Part shown: positions 1-9,158 of the stretch, piece by piece
How positions within the stretch are numbered: the stretch's first letter is position 1
Layout of the letters: each line of letters opens with the position of its first letter
Assembly (NCBI RefSeq): GCF_943846705.1
Contig: NZ_OX044366.1
Span: 1,798,001-1,862,000, forward strand
DNA: 64,000 nucleotides
DNA from: an uncultured Pseudomonas sp.
GTDB lineage: Bacteria > Pseudomonadota > Gammaproteobacteria > Pseudomonadales > Pseudomonadaceae
Direction: 5' to 3'
Translations under genes and position numbers: made by a program
Notes under the pieces: generated by a model
Seen by the model: the letters and a program-made list of their open reading frames with translations, nothing else
The model's database searches: none
Told to the model about the DNA's origin: nothing

Positions 1-1505
1 TCAAGCGTGACGGCAACGAGTACCAGATGAGCTTTGCCGATGGCTACAAGTCCAGCGATCTGGCGATTGTCGGCTCGGTCGGCAAGCGCAATACCGGCAC
101 CAGCGTGCACTTCTGGCCGGATCCTAAATATTTCGACGCCTTCAAATTTTCGGTCAGCCGCCTCAAACATGTGCTCAAAGCCAAGGCTGTGCTGTGCCCG
201 GGCCTGGCCGTCAGCTTCGAAGACAAGGCCAGCGGCGAGAAAGTCGAGTGGCTTTATGAAGACGGCCTGCGCTCCTACCTGGTGGATGCGGTCAGCGAAT
301 TTGAGCGCCTGCCCAATGAGCCCTTCTGCGGCAGCCTGGCGGGTAATAAAGAGGCGGTGGATTGGGCGCTGCTGTGGCTGCCGGAAGGCGGCGATGCGGT
401 GCAGGAAAGCTACGTCAACCTGATTCCCACGGCCCAGGGCGGCACCCACGTCAACGGTCTGCGTCAGGGCCTGCTGGATGCCATGCGCGAGTTCTGCGAG
501 TTCCGCAGCCTGTTGCCGCGTGGGGTCAAGCTGGCCCCGGAAGATATCTGGGAGCGCATCGCCTTCGTCCTCTCTATGAAGATGCAGGACGCGCAGTTCT
601 CCGGGCAGACCAAGGAGCGCTTGTCCTCGCGGGAAGCGGCAGCCTTTGTCTCTGGTGTGGTCAAAGATGCCTTTAGCCTGTGGCTTAACGCTCACCCGGA
701 GTTGGGGCAGCAGCTCGCCGAGCTGGCGATCAGTAACGCCAACCGCCGCCTCAAGGCCGGCAAGAAAGTTGAGCGCAAGCGCATCACCCAGGGTCCAGCG
801 TTGCCGGGCAAGCTGGCCGATTGCGCGGGGCAGGACCCGATGCGCTCCGAACTGTTTTTGGTGGAAGGTGATTCCGCCGGCGGTTCGGCCAAGCAGGCGC
901 GCGACAAGGAATTCCAGGCGATCCTGCCGCTGCGCGGGAAGATTCTGAACACCTGGGAAGTCGACGGCAGTGAAGTGCTGGCCAGTCAGGAAGTGCATAA
1001 CATCGCCGTGGCGGTTGGCCTCGATCCGGGTTCCAGCGACCTCAGCCAACTGCGCTACGGCAAAATCTGCATCCTCGCCGACGCCGACTCCGACGGGCTG
1101 CACATCGCCACCTTGCTCTGCGCCTTGTTCGTCCAGCATTTCCGCCCGCTGGTGGATGCCGGCCACGTCTATGTGGCGATGCCGCCGCTGTATCGCATCG
1201 ACCTGGGCAAAGAGATTTTCTATGCGCTGGATGAAGCCGAGCGCGACGGCATTCTCGACCGTCTGGTGGCCGAGAAGCGTCGGGGCAAGCCGCAAGTCAC
1301 CCGCTTTAAAGGCCTTGGTGAGATGAACCCGCCGCAGCTGCGCGAAACCACCATGGACCCGAACACCCGGCGTCTGGTGCAGCTGACCCTGGAAGACTAT
1401 CCAGGCACCCAGGAAATGATGGACATGCTGCTGGCGAAAAAACGCGCCGGCGACCGTAAATCCTGGCTGGAGTCCAAGGGCAACCTGGCCGAGGTGCTGC
1501 TCTGA
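1..1505 (+). CDS. parE: DNA topoisomerase IV subunit B (3' part)
   Basis: This is the C-terminal part of the ATPase/TOPRIM subunit of topoisomerase IV, which unlinks daughter chromosomes together with ParC. The reading frame is open to the left edge (first full codon at base 3), so the start lies outside the window. The GHKL ATP-binding region is mostly missing. The TOPRIM domain is complete, with LVEGDSAGGSAKQARD at about nt 856-905, PLRGKILN, and the metal-binding run ADADSDGLH near nt 1079-1100. The protein ends in GNLAEVLL, as ParE proteins usually do. The stop TGA shares its last base with the ATG of the next gene, so translation of the two is probably coupled. ParC lies 1.5 kb downstream. 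Confidence 0.97.
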   Translation, partial: KRDGNEYQMSFADGYKSSDLAIVGSVGKRNTGTSVHFWPDPKYFDAFKFSVSRLKHVLKAKAVLCPGLAVSFEDKASGEKVEWLYEDGLRSYLVDAVSEFERLPNEPFCGSLAGNKEAVDWALLWLPEGGDAVQESYVNLIPTAQGGTHVNGLRQGLLDAMREFCEFRSLLPRGVKLAPEDIWERIAFVLSMKMQDAQFSGQTKERLSSREAAAFVSGVVKDAFSLWLNAHPELGQQLAELAISNANRRLKAGKKVERKRITQGPALPGKLADCAGQDPMRSELFLVEGDSAGGSAKQARDKEFQAILPLRGKILNTWEVDGSEVLASQEVHNIAVAVGLDPGSSDLSQLRYGKICILADADSDGLHIATLLCALFVQHFRPLVDAGHVYVAMPPLYRIDLGKEIFYALDEAERDGILDRLVAEKRRGKPQVTRFKGLGEMNPPQLRETTMDPNTRRLVQLTLEDYPGTQEMMDMLLAKKRAGDRKSWLESKGNLAEVLL

Positions 1506-2488
1506 TGCAGCGTTTGTTGGCTGCTTGCTTACTGCTTTGCGCGCCTGTGCTGGTCAGTGCGGCGGCACTGGAAGAGCTGGAGCTGCTGAATGAGCAGCCA
1601 GTTGTCGGCATCAGTGGTGGCAACTTGTCCGGGCTGGCATGGTGCGACGGCGCGTTGTGGGCGGTTTCGGATCGTGATGACCAGCAGCTTTATCGGTTGC
1701 AGTCGAGCGATTCGCAGTGGCAGGCCACGGCCGAGCCCTTTATCGCACCGCCCGCGCCGAACGTAGCGTTGCCCTGGGGGCTACGTGCGCGTAGTTGGGG
1801 CGCAGGGTTGGTGCGCGGCGGCGAGCTGGATTTCGAGGGCCTGAGCTGCGATGCCGCCGGTAACCGCTATTTGCTCAGCGAGGCCCGTGCTGCCGTGCTG
1901 CAGTTGCCCGTGATAGGCGAGCCTAGCTGGTTGAAGCTGCCCCAGAGTCTGGTGCGCCAAGCGCGTGCCAGCGGCATGCTGTTGCATTACAACTCGCTGC
2001 TGGAAGGCATTGCCGTTGATCCGGCGGGCGAGCGCCTGTACCTGGCGGCAGAGCGCATGCGCCGCGGCTTGCTGGTGGTGCACAAGCAGCGCTCTACGTG
2101 GCGCTGCATCGGCGGCTGCGTGCTGTTGAGTGAGTCTGGCACGGAGCCCGCGCCTGCGCTGTTAGGTGCGCAAGAGCAGCCGCGAGACTTCTCCGGCCTG
2201 GCCTTCCATCGCGAAAAGCTCTTCACCCTTGAGCGTCAGGCGCACCGTATTTGTCGGCGCAGCCTGGGCGATGCGCAGGTCGAGCGCTGCTGGTCGTTTG
2301 CCGCTGAGGCGCTGACCCCAGAGCGTCGCTATCCGCCATCCTATGGTTTGGCCGAAGCGCTGTGGGTGGATCAAGACGGTGCTTGGGTGGGTATCGATAA
2401 CGGCGGTTTCAGTCGTGCCGATGGTGAGACGCGGCCGATTATCTGGCGTTTTGCCGCGCCTAAAGGCGGTTGGGGCACGACGCCGTGA
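1505..2488 (+). CDS. Secreted esterase-like/phytase-like protein
   Basis: This is a 327-residue exported protein of the phytase-like (esterase-like activity) family. A signal peptide is visible: MQRLLAACLLLC followed by a small-residue cleavage region around VSAAA. The rest shows recurring propeller-like blades of the form xGLAxxxxxLWAVSD (about residue 40), FEGLSCDAAGNRYLLSE (about 115), LEGIAVDPAGERLYLA (about 163), FSGLAFHREKLFTLE (about 228) and GLAEALWVDQDGAWVGIDNGG (from about 281). The substrate is unknown. It sits between parE and parC, overlapping the first by one base and the next gene by four, so it belongs to one co-translated unit. Family assignment is from pattern only, and no function tied to topoisomerase IV is known to me. 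Confidence 0.8.
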   Translation: MQRLLAACLLLCAPVLVSAAALEELELLNEQPVVGISGGNLSGLAWCDGALWAVSDRDDQQLYRLQSSDSQWQATAEPFIAPPAPNVALPWGLRARSWGAGLVRGGELDFEGLSCDAAGNRYLLSEARAAVLQLPVIGEPSWLKLPQSLVRQARASGMLLHYNSLLEGIAVDPAGERLYLAAERMRRGLLVVHKQRSTWRCIGGCVLLSESGTEPAPALLGAQEQPRDFSGLAFHREKLFTLERQAHRICRRSLGDAQVERCWSFAAEALTPERRYPPSYGLAEALWVDQDGAWVGIDNGGFSRADGETRPIIWRFAAPKGGWGTTP

Positions 2489-3009
2489 GCAGCCAGCCAG
2501 CAGGAAAGCGTGCCGGTCGGGTGATGCTGGTGCTGGCCTGGGGTGCGGCCCTGTTGCTGGCGACCAAGTTCTTTGGCGACTGGGAGGATGCCCAGCGCAA
2601 CCCTAACGCCACGCCCGCGTCAGTGCATGGCAGTGACTATGTAGAGGTGCACCTGGCCAGTAGCCGCCAAGGGCATTACATGGCAGGTGGCAAGATCAAT
2701 GGCGAGGCGGTGACCTTCCTGCTCGACACCGGCGCGACTTCAGTCGCGGTGCCGGTCGCGGTGGCCCAGCGCCTGGGCCTGCAGGCCGGTGCAGCGGTCA
2801 CCATCAACACCGCCAATGGTCGCGCTACGGCGCACCGTACGCGCCTGCAACGCTTGCAGCTGGGCGATATCGTGCTCACCGATGTAGACGCTTTGATTGC
2901 CCCCGGTATGGGTGGCGATGACGTATTGCTGGGCATGAGTGCCCTGAAACAACTCGAATTTACTCAGCGCAGCGGCACCTTGATGCTGCGCCAATCAACC
3001 TTGCAATGA
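2485..3009 (+). CDS. Membrane-anchored retropepsin-like aspartic protease
   Basis: This is a clan AA aspartic protease of the TIGR02281 type, about 174 residues. One N-terminal membrane helix (RVMLVLAWGAALLLATKFF) is followed by a periplasmic domain. The catalytic motif is FLLDTGATSVAVP at about residue 70. The second half-motif is DVLLGMSALKQLEF. Such retropepsin-like proteins carry one Asp per chain and would have to dimerise to be active. I chose the GTG at 2485, whose bases overlap the previous stop (GTGA). A TTG five codons upstream is possible. The substrate is unknown, and parC starts eight bases after its stop. Confidence 0.85.
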   Translation: MSSQPAGKRAGRVMLVLAWGAALLLATKFFGDWEDAQRNPNATPASVHGSDYVEVHLASSRQGHYMAGGKINGEAVTFLLDTGATSVAVPVAVAQRLGLQAGAAVTINTANGRATAHRTRLQRLQLGDIVLTDVDALIAPGMGGDDVLLGMSALKQLEFTQRSGTLMLRQSTLQ

Positions 3010-3016
3010 GGCACGC

Positions 3017-5275
3017 ATGAGCGATTCCCTCGATTTGAGCCTGGACGGTGTTGAGCGCCGTTCCCTTGCCGATTTTACCGAGCAGGCTTACCTCAACTAT
3101 TCCATGTACGTGATCATGGACCGCGCGTTGCCGCATATCGGTGACGGCCTCAAACCCGTGCAGCGGCGCATCATTTACGCCATGAGCGAGCTGGGCTTGG
3201 ACGCCGACTCCAAGCACAAGAAATCGGCGCGTACCGTCGGTGACGTGCTCGGTAAATTCCACCCGCACGGTGACAGCGCCTGTTATGAGGCCATGGTGCT
3301 GATGGCGCAGCCGTTCAGCTACCGCTACACCCTGGTCGATGGTCAAGGTAACTGGGGGGCGCCGGATGACCCGAAATCCTTCGCCGCCATGCGTTACACC
3401 GAGGCGCGTCTGTCACGCTATGCCGAAGTACTGCTGAGCGAACTGGGCCAGGGTACCGTGGATTGGGTGCCGAACTTCGACGGCACCATGAACGAGCCGG
3501 CGACGCTGCCGGCGCGGCTGCCCAACTTGCTGCTCAATGGCACCACCGGCATCGCCGTGGGCATGGCCACTGACGTGCCGCCGCATAATCTGCGTGAGGT
3601 GGCGACGGCCTGCATTCGCTTGCTGGACGAGCCGAATGCCACGGTCGAACAGCTCTGCGAGCATGTGCTGGGGCCGGATTATCCGACCGAGGCGGAGATC
3701 ATCACCCCGCGCGCGGACCTGCTGAAAATTTATGAGACCGGCAAAGGCTCGGTGCGCATGCGCGCCGTGTACCGCGTCGAGGATGGCGACATTGTCGTCA
3801 CCGCACTGCCGCACCAAGTCTCCGGGGCCAAGGTGCTGGAGCAGATCGCCGCGCAGATGCAGGCCAAAAAGCTGCCGATGGTCGCCGACTTGCGTGACGA
3901 GTCGGACCACGAGCACCCGTGCCGCATCGTCATTATTCCGCGCTCTAATCGGGTGGATGCCGCTGAGCTGATGCAGCACCTGTTCGCCACCACCGAGCTG
4001 GAGTCCAGCTACCGGGTCAACACCAACGTGATTGGCCTGGACGGCAAGCCGGCGGTGAAAAACCTGCGCACCTTGCTCACCGAGTGGCTGCTGTTCCGGG
4101 TGAATACCGTGCGCCGCCGCCTGCAGTTCCGCCTGGATAAGGTCGAGCGGCGTCTGCACCTGTTGGACGGTTTACTCACGGCCTTCCTCAATCTGGATGA
4201 AGTGATCCACATCATCCGTACCGAGGACCAGCCCAAGCCGGTGCTGATGGCGCGTTTCGGCCTCGACGAGATTCAGGCTGACTACATCCTCGACACTCGC
4301 CTGCGGCAGCTTGCGCGCCTTGAGGAAATGAAGATCCGCGGCGAGCAGGACGAGCTGGCCAAGGAGCGCGACAAGCTGCAGGCCTTGCTCGGCAGCGAAG
4401 CCAAACTGAAGAAGTTGGTACGCAAAGAGATTCTGGAAGACGCCGAGAAGTACGGCGACGACCGCCGTTCGCCGATCGTCGCTCGCGCTGAAGCCAAGGC
4501 GCTGAGCGAAACCGAGCTGATGCCGACTGAGCCGGTCACCGTGGTGATTTCGGAGAAAGGCTGGGTACGCTGCGGCAAGGGTCACGATATCGACGCAACC
4601 GGGCTGTCATACAAGGCCGGTGATGGCTTCAAGATCTCAGCCCCCGGCCGCTCCAATCAGTACGCGGTGTTTATCGACTCCACCGGGCGCAGCTATTCGC
4701 TGGCGGCGCATTCGCTGCCGTCTGCCCGTGGTCAGGGCGAGCCGTTGACCGGGCGGCTCACCCCGCCGCCAGGGGCGACCTTCGAGTGCGTGCTGCTGCC
4801 GGATGACAATGCGCTGTATGTAATCGCCTCGGATGCCGGTTACGGCTTTGTGGTTAAAGGTGAAGACCTGCAGGCCAAGAACAAGGCCGGCAAGGCACTG
4901 CTTAGCTTGCCTGCCGGTGCGCGGGTGGTAGCGCCGAAACCGTTGGCCAATCGTGAGGAGGACTGGCTGGCGGCGGTGACCACCGAAGGTCGGCTGCTGC
5001 TATTCAAGGTCGCGGACCTGCCGCAATTGGGCAAGGGTAAGGGCAACAAGATCATTGGCATCCCCGGAGAGCGGGTCGCGGCGCGTGAGGAGTACCTTAC
5101 TGATCTGGCCGTGTTACCGGTCGGCGCAACCTTGGTGCTACAGGCGGGTAAGCGCACGCTGTCGCTCAAGGCTGATGATCTGGAACACTACAAGGGCGAG
5201 CGCGGACGCCGTGGGAACAAACTGCCGCGTGGCTTTCAGCGCGTCGACAGCCTGTTGGTCGAAGTCCAGGGCTAA
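3017..5275 (+). CDS. parC: DNA topoisomerase IV subunit A
   Basis: ParC is the DNA-breaking subunit of topoisomerase IV, 752 residues, a normal length. The winged-helix/tower core has AAMRYTEARLS with the catalytic Tyr127. The quinolone-resistance region reads HPHGDSACYEAM and carries Ser87 and Glu91, the residues normally found in quinolone-susceptible Pseudomonas. The C-terminal part (from about 500) has the beta-pinwheel repeats that wrap DNA. The start ATG at 3017 follows a GAGGCACGC ribosome-binding region and lies eight bases after the protease gene, so parE, two envelope genes and parC look like one transcription unit. Confidence 0.98.
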   Translation: MSDSLDLSLDGVERRSLADFTEQAYLNYSMYVIMDRALPHIGDGLKPVQRRIIYAMSELGLDADSKHKKSARTVGDVLGKFHPHGDSACYEAMVLMAQPFSYRYTLVDGQGNWGAPDDPKSFAAMRYTEARLSRYAEVLLSELGQGTVDWVPNFDGTMNEPATLPARLPNLLLNGTTGIAVGMATDVPPHNLREVATACIRLLDEPNATVEQLCEHVLGPDYPTEAEIITPRADLLKIYETGKGSVRMRAVYRVEDGDIVVTALPHQVSGAKVLEQIAAQMQAKKLPMVADLRDESDHEHPCRIVIIPRSNRVDAAELMQHLFATTELESSYRVNTNVIGLDGKPAVKNLRTLLTEWLLFRVNTVRRRLQFRLDKVERRLHLLDGLLTAFLNLDEVIHIIRTEDQPKPVLMARFGLDEIQADYILDTRLRQLARLEEMKIRGEQDELAKERDKLQALLGSEAKLKKLVRKEILEDAEKYGDDRRSPIVARAEAKALSETELMPTEPVTVVISEKGWVRCGKGHDIDATGLSYKAGDGFKISAPGRSNQYAVFIDSTGRSYSLAAHSLPSARGQGEPLTGRLTPPPGATFECVLLPDDNALYVIASDAGYGFVVKGEDLQAKNKAGKALLSLPAGARVVAPKPLANREEDWLAAVTTEGRLLLFKVADLPQLGKGKGNKIIGIPGERVAAREEYLTDLAVLPVGATLVLQAGKRTLSLKADDLEHYKGERGRRGNKLPRGFQRVDSLLVEVQG

Positions 5276-5430
5276 GGGTTCGAGCCACGCCTGGCGGCTC
5301 AGCGTACTGCGCTGGAGTCGTGAGTGGCTTTCAAGGATGATACGCAGCCGCAACGCGGGTCGGTTTGAGCGACCCGCATGGGCCTAATTTTGATATGCAC
5401 GCCGGCAGATTTACCGGCTGGATGAGAGAG

Positions 5431-6135
5431 ATGACTGCACTGCGTTTTCCCGGGATTTTACTGCTGGTTGGCATGCTTGGCCTGACGGGTTGTGTGCGCC
5501 ATCAACAAGCGTCGCTGTACCAGCTCGACAGTGGCGACATCCGCGTGCCCACAGCCGAGCAGGGCGTTGCCGTGTTACTTGGCCCGGTAGCGATTGCTGA
5601 TTATCTGCAGCGTGAGGCGCTGTTACAGCGTCAGGCCGATGGCAGCCTGACTGCTGCGGACAATGCAAGCTGGGCCGGTAGCCTGGCGGCTGATATTGAT
5701 CAGCAGTTAATTCGCCAGCTGGCCTCGCGGCTGGACAGCCAGCGCTTGGTGTTGGCGCCGGCTACGGCGGGGTTCGTGCCACAGGTGCGTTTGGGCCTGT
5801 CGATTACCCGCCTAGACTCCGGCCCGCAGCGCCCGGCAGTGCTGGAAGCGCAGTGGCGACTGGCCGGTGCTGACGGCAAGCTGATCGACGGGCGCTTGGT
5901 GCACCTGGAAGAAGGCCATAACGGCAGCATCGTCGATCAGGTGCGGGCGCAGAGTTTGGTGGTGCAGCAGTTGGTCGAGCAATTGGCCGTGGCCGTGGAA
6001 ACCCAGGGTAAGCCAGCGCCTAAGGCCCCCGCGGCGGTGCGCAAACCAGCACCAGTAAAGCCTGCGCCGCCCGCTGCGCCGCGTATTCCAGTGGTTGAGC
6101 CGATGCGCGGGGAAGGCGAGGTCTTCCGCTTCTAG
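5431..6135 (+). CDS. PqiC-family/ABC-type transport auxiliary lipoprotein
   Basis: This is a predicted outer-membrane lipoprotein of 234 residues. The signal peptide ends in the lipobox LGLTGC with the lipidated Cys at residue 21. The following 150 residues, with LYQLDSGDI and VLLGPVAIADYLQREALL, match the auxiliary lipoprotein fold of PqiC/MlaA-type lipid transport systems. The last 50 residues are a Pro/Ala/Lys-rich tail, unusual for the family, which could span part of the periplasm. I chose the ATG at 5431, preceded by GAGAG. A longer frame opening at 5365 would bury the signal peptide. No partner MCE or permease gene (pqiAB-like) is adjacent, so its transport partner is unclear. Confidence 0.75.
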   Translation: MTALRFPGILLLVGMLGLTGCVRHQQASLYQLDSGDIRVPTAEQGVAVLLGPVAIADYLQREALLQRQADGSLTAADNASWAGSLAADIDQQLIRQLASRLDSQRLVLAPATAGFVPQVRLGLSITRLDSGPQRPAVLEAQWRLAGADGKLIDGRLVHLEEGHNGSIVDQVRAQSLVVQQLVEQLAVAVETQGKPAPKAPAAVRKPAPVKPAPPAAPRIPVVEPMRGEGEVFRF

Positions 6136-6177
6136 CAGTACACCCTCCCTAGGCGTTTGAGCGGTTCTGTCAGGCGC

Positions 6178-7716
6178 CTAGTGGCTTTCGTGCAGGTGCG
6201 CCAGTTGGCGCTCCAGTAGTGATGGGTAAGGCTCCAGCAAGCGCTCCACACAACAAGCACCCTGGGGGCTGGCGATGGCGCGAATCCGCGCACGCTGGCT
6301 GATCAGTGCGTCGTCGGCCACTTTGCGTTCGACCAACAGCAGGTTGCGGCTGTGCTGTGAAAGCGCCAGCGCACTCTGCGCGGTCTCGCTCAGCAGCAGG
6401 TCGCCCTGGCCGAGGTTGCTGAGGCTCTCACCCAGGGTCAGGCCGAGTTGCAGTTGCAGGGTGATGCCGCTGTCCGCTACTTCGATTTGCAGGGCATGGC
6501 CGAGGGCGCGCATCAGTTCGCCGCAGCAGATGGCATGGGTCAGATAGTCCTCACCGCACTCTCGCTGGTGGAACAGCATCAGGCTGCTGCCATCGCTGAG
6601 CGTATGCAGCTCACCCTGATACAGGCTGGCAGCCCGGTCGAGGCAGTCACGGTAGCGTTGTAGCAACTCCATCAAGCGCGCGCGCGGCAGGCGCCGCAGC
6701 TGTTCCTGGGCGCCCAGTTGGATCGCCAGTACGGCGCTGGGCAGTGGCTGTTGGGCCACCGGGGCCACCGGGGCAGGCGCGGGCTGCGGTTCGACGTTAT
6801 CACGCAGGTCGGAAAACGGGTCATCCACTGCGCTGTCGAGGTAGGGCTCGGCGTCGGTGTGCAGGGACTCAAGCGGTTCATCCTGCTCATCGAAGCGCTC
6901 ATCGTGCAGGTTACGCACCTCGAAGTCGGGCTCATCATCGTACGACTCATCGAGGTAGTCGTAAGCGTCTTCTGCGTTCGCTTGCTCATCGTAGAATGGC
7001 TGCTCTTGCGGCTGCGCCGGTTTCTCCGGCACCAGGCGGGCTTGGAGTTGGCGCGCCAGGTCGCCGATTTCATCCTGGCGACCGCTGCCCGGGGCCGGGT
7101 CATCCGGGTCACGTAGCCAGACGCGCAGTTGCAGCAGCGGAGTAGAGATATGCCGTCCCAGGCGCATGCTCAGCGACAGCGCCAGGGCCAGCAGAATCAG
7201 GCTGAGAATCCCCATGCTTTGCAGGCTGATGGTCATCGGCTGTTGGAACTGTTGCATGTCCAGGCTGATGCGCAGTTGCCCGGCGATCACTTCCTGAAAG
7301 GTGATCGGTGTGGAATACAGGCCTTGGGTTTCGCCAAGCATGCTCTGGCTTGGGCGTGAACCGGCCTCGGCGAGGATGCGGTTGTCCACGCTGTAGATCG
7401 CCGCATGGGCGACCAGCGGGTTTTTCACCAGGTTATTCAGCAACACATTGAGGCTGAGGATGTCGTTGGACACCAGCAGTTCGGTGGCCGAGGTGGCCGT
7501 CTGGGTAATCAGGCTGGTGCCCAGGGCTTCGGCTTGCTGCTGCATGGCATATTTAAACTGCATGCCGATCACCCAGCCATAGATCACCAGGGCGAGGGTC
7601 ACCAGCAGCAAGCTATGACAGACAATGCGCAGCGCCAGGGGGATGCGCTTTTGGCGCAGGGCCTGGAACAGCAAAAGGAAGAAATTGTCGGGCTTTACGG
7701 GGGCGGGCCGGTTCAC
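6178..7716 (-). CDS. Smp/AhpA-like membrane protein with long acidic linker
   Basis: This is an inner-membrane protein of 512 residues starting at GTG. It has helix one at about 29-46, a periplasmic region to 160, helix two at about 163-183, and a HAMP-like segment around 195-225 (QDEIGDLARQLQARL). About 95 very acidic residues follow (for example AEDAYDYLDESYDDEPDFE), then a C-terminal domain from about 325. The N-terminal half resembles E. coli Smp (YtjB/AhpA), whose gene also lies next to serB. The C-terminal domain has HTLSDGSSLMLF and LQLGLTLGESLSNLGQGDLL, reminiscent of a degenerate class III nucleotide-cyclase fold. That is only an inference. It is divergent from serB and convergent with the lipoprotein gene. 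Confidence 0.7.
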   Translation of the reverse strand: MNRPAPVKPDNFFLLLFQALRQKRIPLALRIVCHSLLLVTLALVIYGWVIGMQFKYAMQQQAEALGTSLITQTATSATELLVSNDILSLNVLLNNLVKNPLVAHAAIYSVDNRILAEAGSRPSQSMLGETQGLYSTPITFQEVIAGQLRISLDMQQFQQPMTISLQSMGILSLILLALALSLSMRLGRHISTPLLQLRVWLRDPDDPAPGSGRQDEIGDLARQLQARLVPEKPAQPQEQPFYDEQANAEDAYDYLDESYDDEPDFEVRNLHDERFDEQDEPLESLHTDAEPYLDSAVDDPFSDLRDNVEPQPAPAPVAPVAQQPLPSAVLAIQLGAQEQLRRLPRARLMELLQRYRDCLDRAASLYQGELHTLSDGSSLMLFHQRECGEDYLTHAICCGELMRALGHALQIEVADSGITLQLQLGLTLGESLSNLGQGDLLLSETAQSALALSQHSRNLLLVERKVADDALISQRARIRAIASPQGACCVERLLEPYPSLLERQLAHLHESH

Positions 7717-7890
7717 AGAGCTCGGCTCATGTCGACTGAAGATGGCGCGCAGTATAGCGGTGCCTCAGCAGTGGGCAAAGCGCCGTGCGTGGCTGTTTAT
7801 CGCAGGAAATGGGTAGAATGTGCGCCTTTTCTGCGGCTTGTGGTTTGTTCTGCAGGCCGCTGCCCCTTCCGCTGTACTGGAGACCGAGCC

Positions 7891-9105
7891 TTGCGCGAAA
7901 TCGTCCTGATCAATATCACCGGTGAAGACCGTCCCGGTTTGACCGCTGCCATCACTGGCGTACTGGCCCAGGGCGGGGTGAATATCCTCGATATTGGCCA
8001 GGCGGTGATCCATGACACGCTGTCGTTTGGCATTCTGGTCGAGATACCTGATACCGAGCGCGCCTCATCGGTGCTCAAAGACATTCTGTTCACCGCATAC
8101 AAACTCGACCAGCAAGTGCGCTTTACCCCGGTCTCCGAAATGGATTATCAGCAATGGGTCAACGGTCAGGGCAAGGCCCGGCATATCGTTACCCTGCTAA
8201 CGCGTAAGGTCACGGCCGAGCAGCTGCAGCGCGTCAGTGCGATTACCGCGCGGTATGAGCTGAATATTGACCATATCGATCGCCTTTCCGGGCGCATGCC
8301 TTTGGATATGCCGGCTGAGCAAGGCAAGGGCTGCATTGAGTTCTCGGTGCGTGGCGAACCGGCGGATCCGGCGGCCTTGCGCGCCGAGTTCCTCAGCGTG
8401 GCGCAGGAATTGAACGTCGATATCGCCTTCCAGCGTGATTCGTTGTTCCGCCGTAACCGTCGGCTGGCGGTGTTCGACATGGACTCGACGCTGATTGAGG
8501 CTGAGGTGATTGACGAGCTGGCCAAGGCGGCGGGCGTCGGTGAGCAGGTGTCCGAGATTACCGAGCGGGCGATGCGTGGTGAGCTGGACTTTGCCGCCAG
8601 CTTCCGCGAGCGCCTGGCGCTGCTTAAAGATCTGCCAGAAACGGTGTTGGCCGATATCGGCGCTTCGCTGCGGCTGACCGAAGGTGCAGAAACCTTGTTC
8701 AGTGAGTTGCGTCGTCTGGGCTACAAGACGGCGATCCTGTCGGGTGGTTTCACTTACTTTGCCAAGCAACTGCAGGCCAAACTCGGCATCGATTACGTCT
8801 TTGCCAATGAGCTACAGATTGTTGACGGCTTGGTCACCGGCGTCGCGGTCGAGCCGATCGTCGATGCTCAGCGCAAAGCCGATCTGCTGCGTGAGCTGGC
8901 GGCTAAGGAAGGTTTACGCCTGGAGCAGACGATTGCCGTGGGCGATGGGGCCAATGATTTGCCAATGCTGGCGATTGCTGGGCTCGGGGTGGCGTTCCGC
9001 GCCAAGCCGCTGGTGAAACAGTCGGCCAAGCAGGCGATTTCCACTCTGGGCTTGGATGGCATCCTGTATTTGCTGGGCTTTCGCGATCGCGACGGGCTGG
9101 AGTAA
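7891..9105 (+). CDS. serB: Phosphoserine phosphatase
   Basis: SerB performs the last step of serine synthesis, hydrolysing phosphoserine. The protein is 404 residues and has the long Pseudomonas layout: tandem ACT-like regulatory region (1 to about 165, beginning REIVLINITGEDRPG) and a HAD phosphatase domain. Catalytic motifs are FDMDSTLIEAE with nucleophile Asp196 and acid Asp198, ILSGGFTYF, and VGDGANDLPML. I chose the TTG at 7891, preceded by CTGGAGACC, because it gives the family's standard N-terminus. The frame stays open leftward to 7405, but that extension is antisense to the Smp-like gene. A strong bidirectional terminator follows. Confidence 0.96.
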   Translation: MREIVLINITGEDRPGLTAAITGVLAQGGVNILDIGQAVIHDTLSFGILVEIPDTERASSVLKDILFTAYKLDQQVRFTPVSEMDYQQWVNGQGKARHIVTLLTRKVTAEQLQRVSAITARYELNIDHIDRLSGRMPLDMPAEQGKGCIEFSVRGEPADPAALRAEFLSVAQELNVDIAFQRDSLFRRNRRLAVFDMDSTLIEAEVIDELAKAAGVGEQVSEITERAMRGELDFAASFRERLALLKDLPETVLADIGASLRLTEGAETLFSELRRLGYKTAILSGGFTYFAKQLQAKLGIDYVFANELQIVDGLVTGVAVEPIVDAQRKADLLRELAAKEGLRLEQTIAVGDGANDLPMLAIAGLGVAFRAKPLVKQSAKQAISTLGLDGILYLLGFRDRDGLE

Positions 9106-9116
9106 ATTACAGGCTC

Positions 9117-9143
9117 AAAAAAGCCGCCCGAGGGCGGCTTTTT
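9117..9143. terminator. Bidirectional intrinsic terminator, serB/fimX
   Basis: A perfect GC-rich stem (GCCGCCC/GGGCGGC, two-base loop) is flanked by A6 on the left and T5 on the right. It can end transcription from both the rightward serB and the leftward fimX. Confidence 0.92.
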
Positions 9144-9158
9144 GCTCTCTGCGCGAGG

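Noticed and set aside
6149..6181. Inverted repeat CTAGGCG/CGCCTAG between the lipoprotein and Smp-like genes
   Set aside because: Only seven base pairs with a 19-base loop and no T tract.
7405..7890. N-terminal extension of serB
   Set aside because: The extra 162 codons are antisense to the Smp-like gene. The TTG at 7891 gives the family N-terminus.
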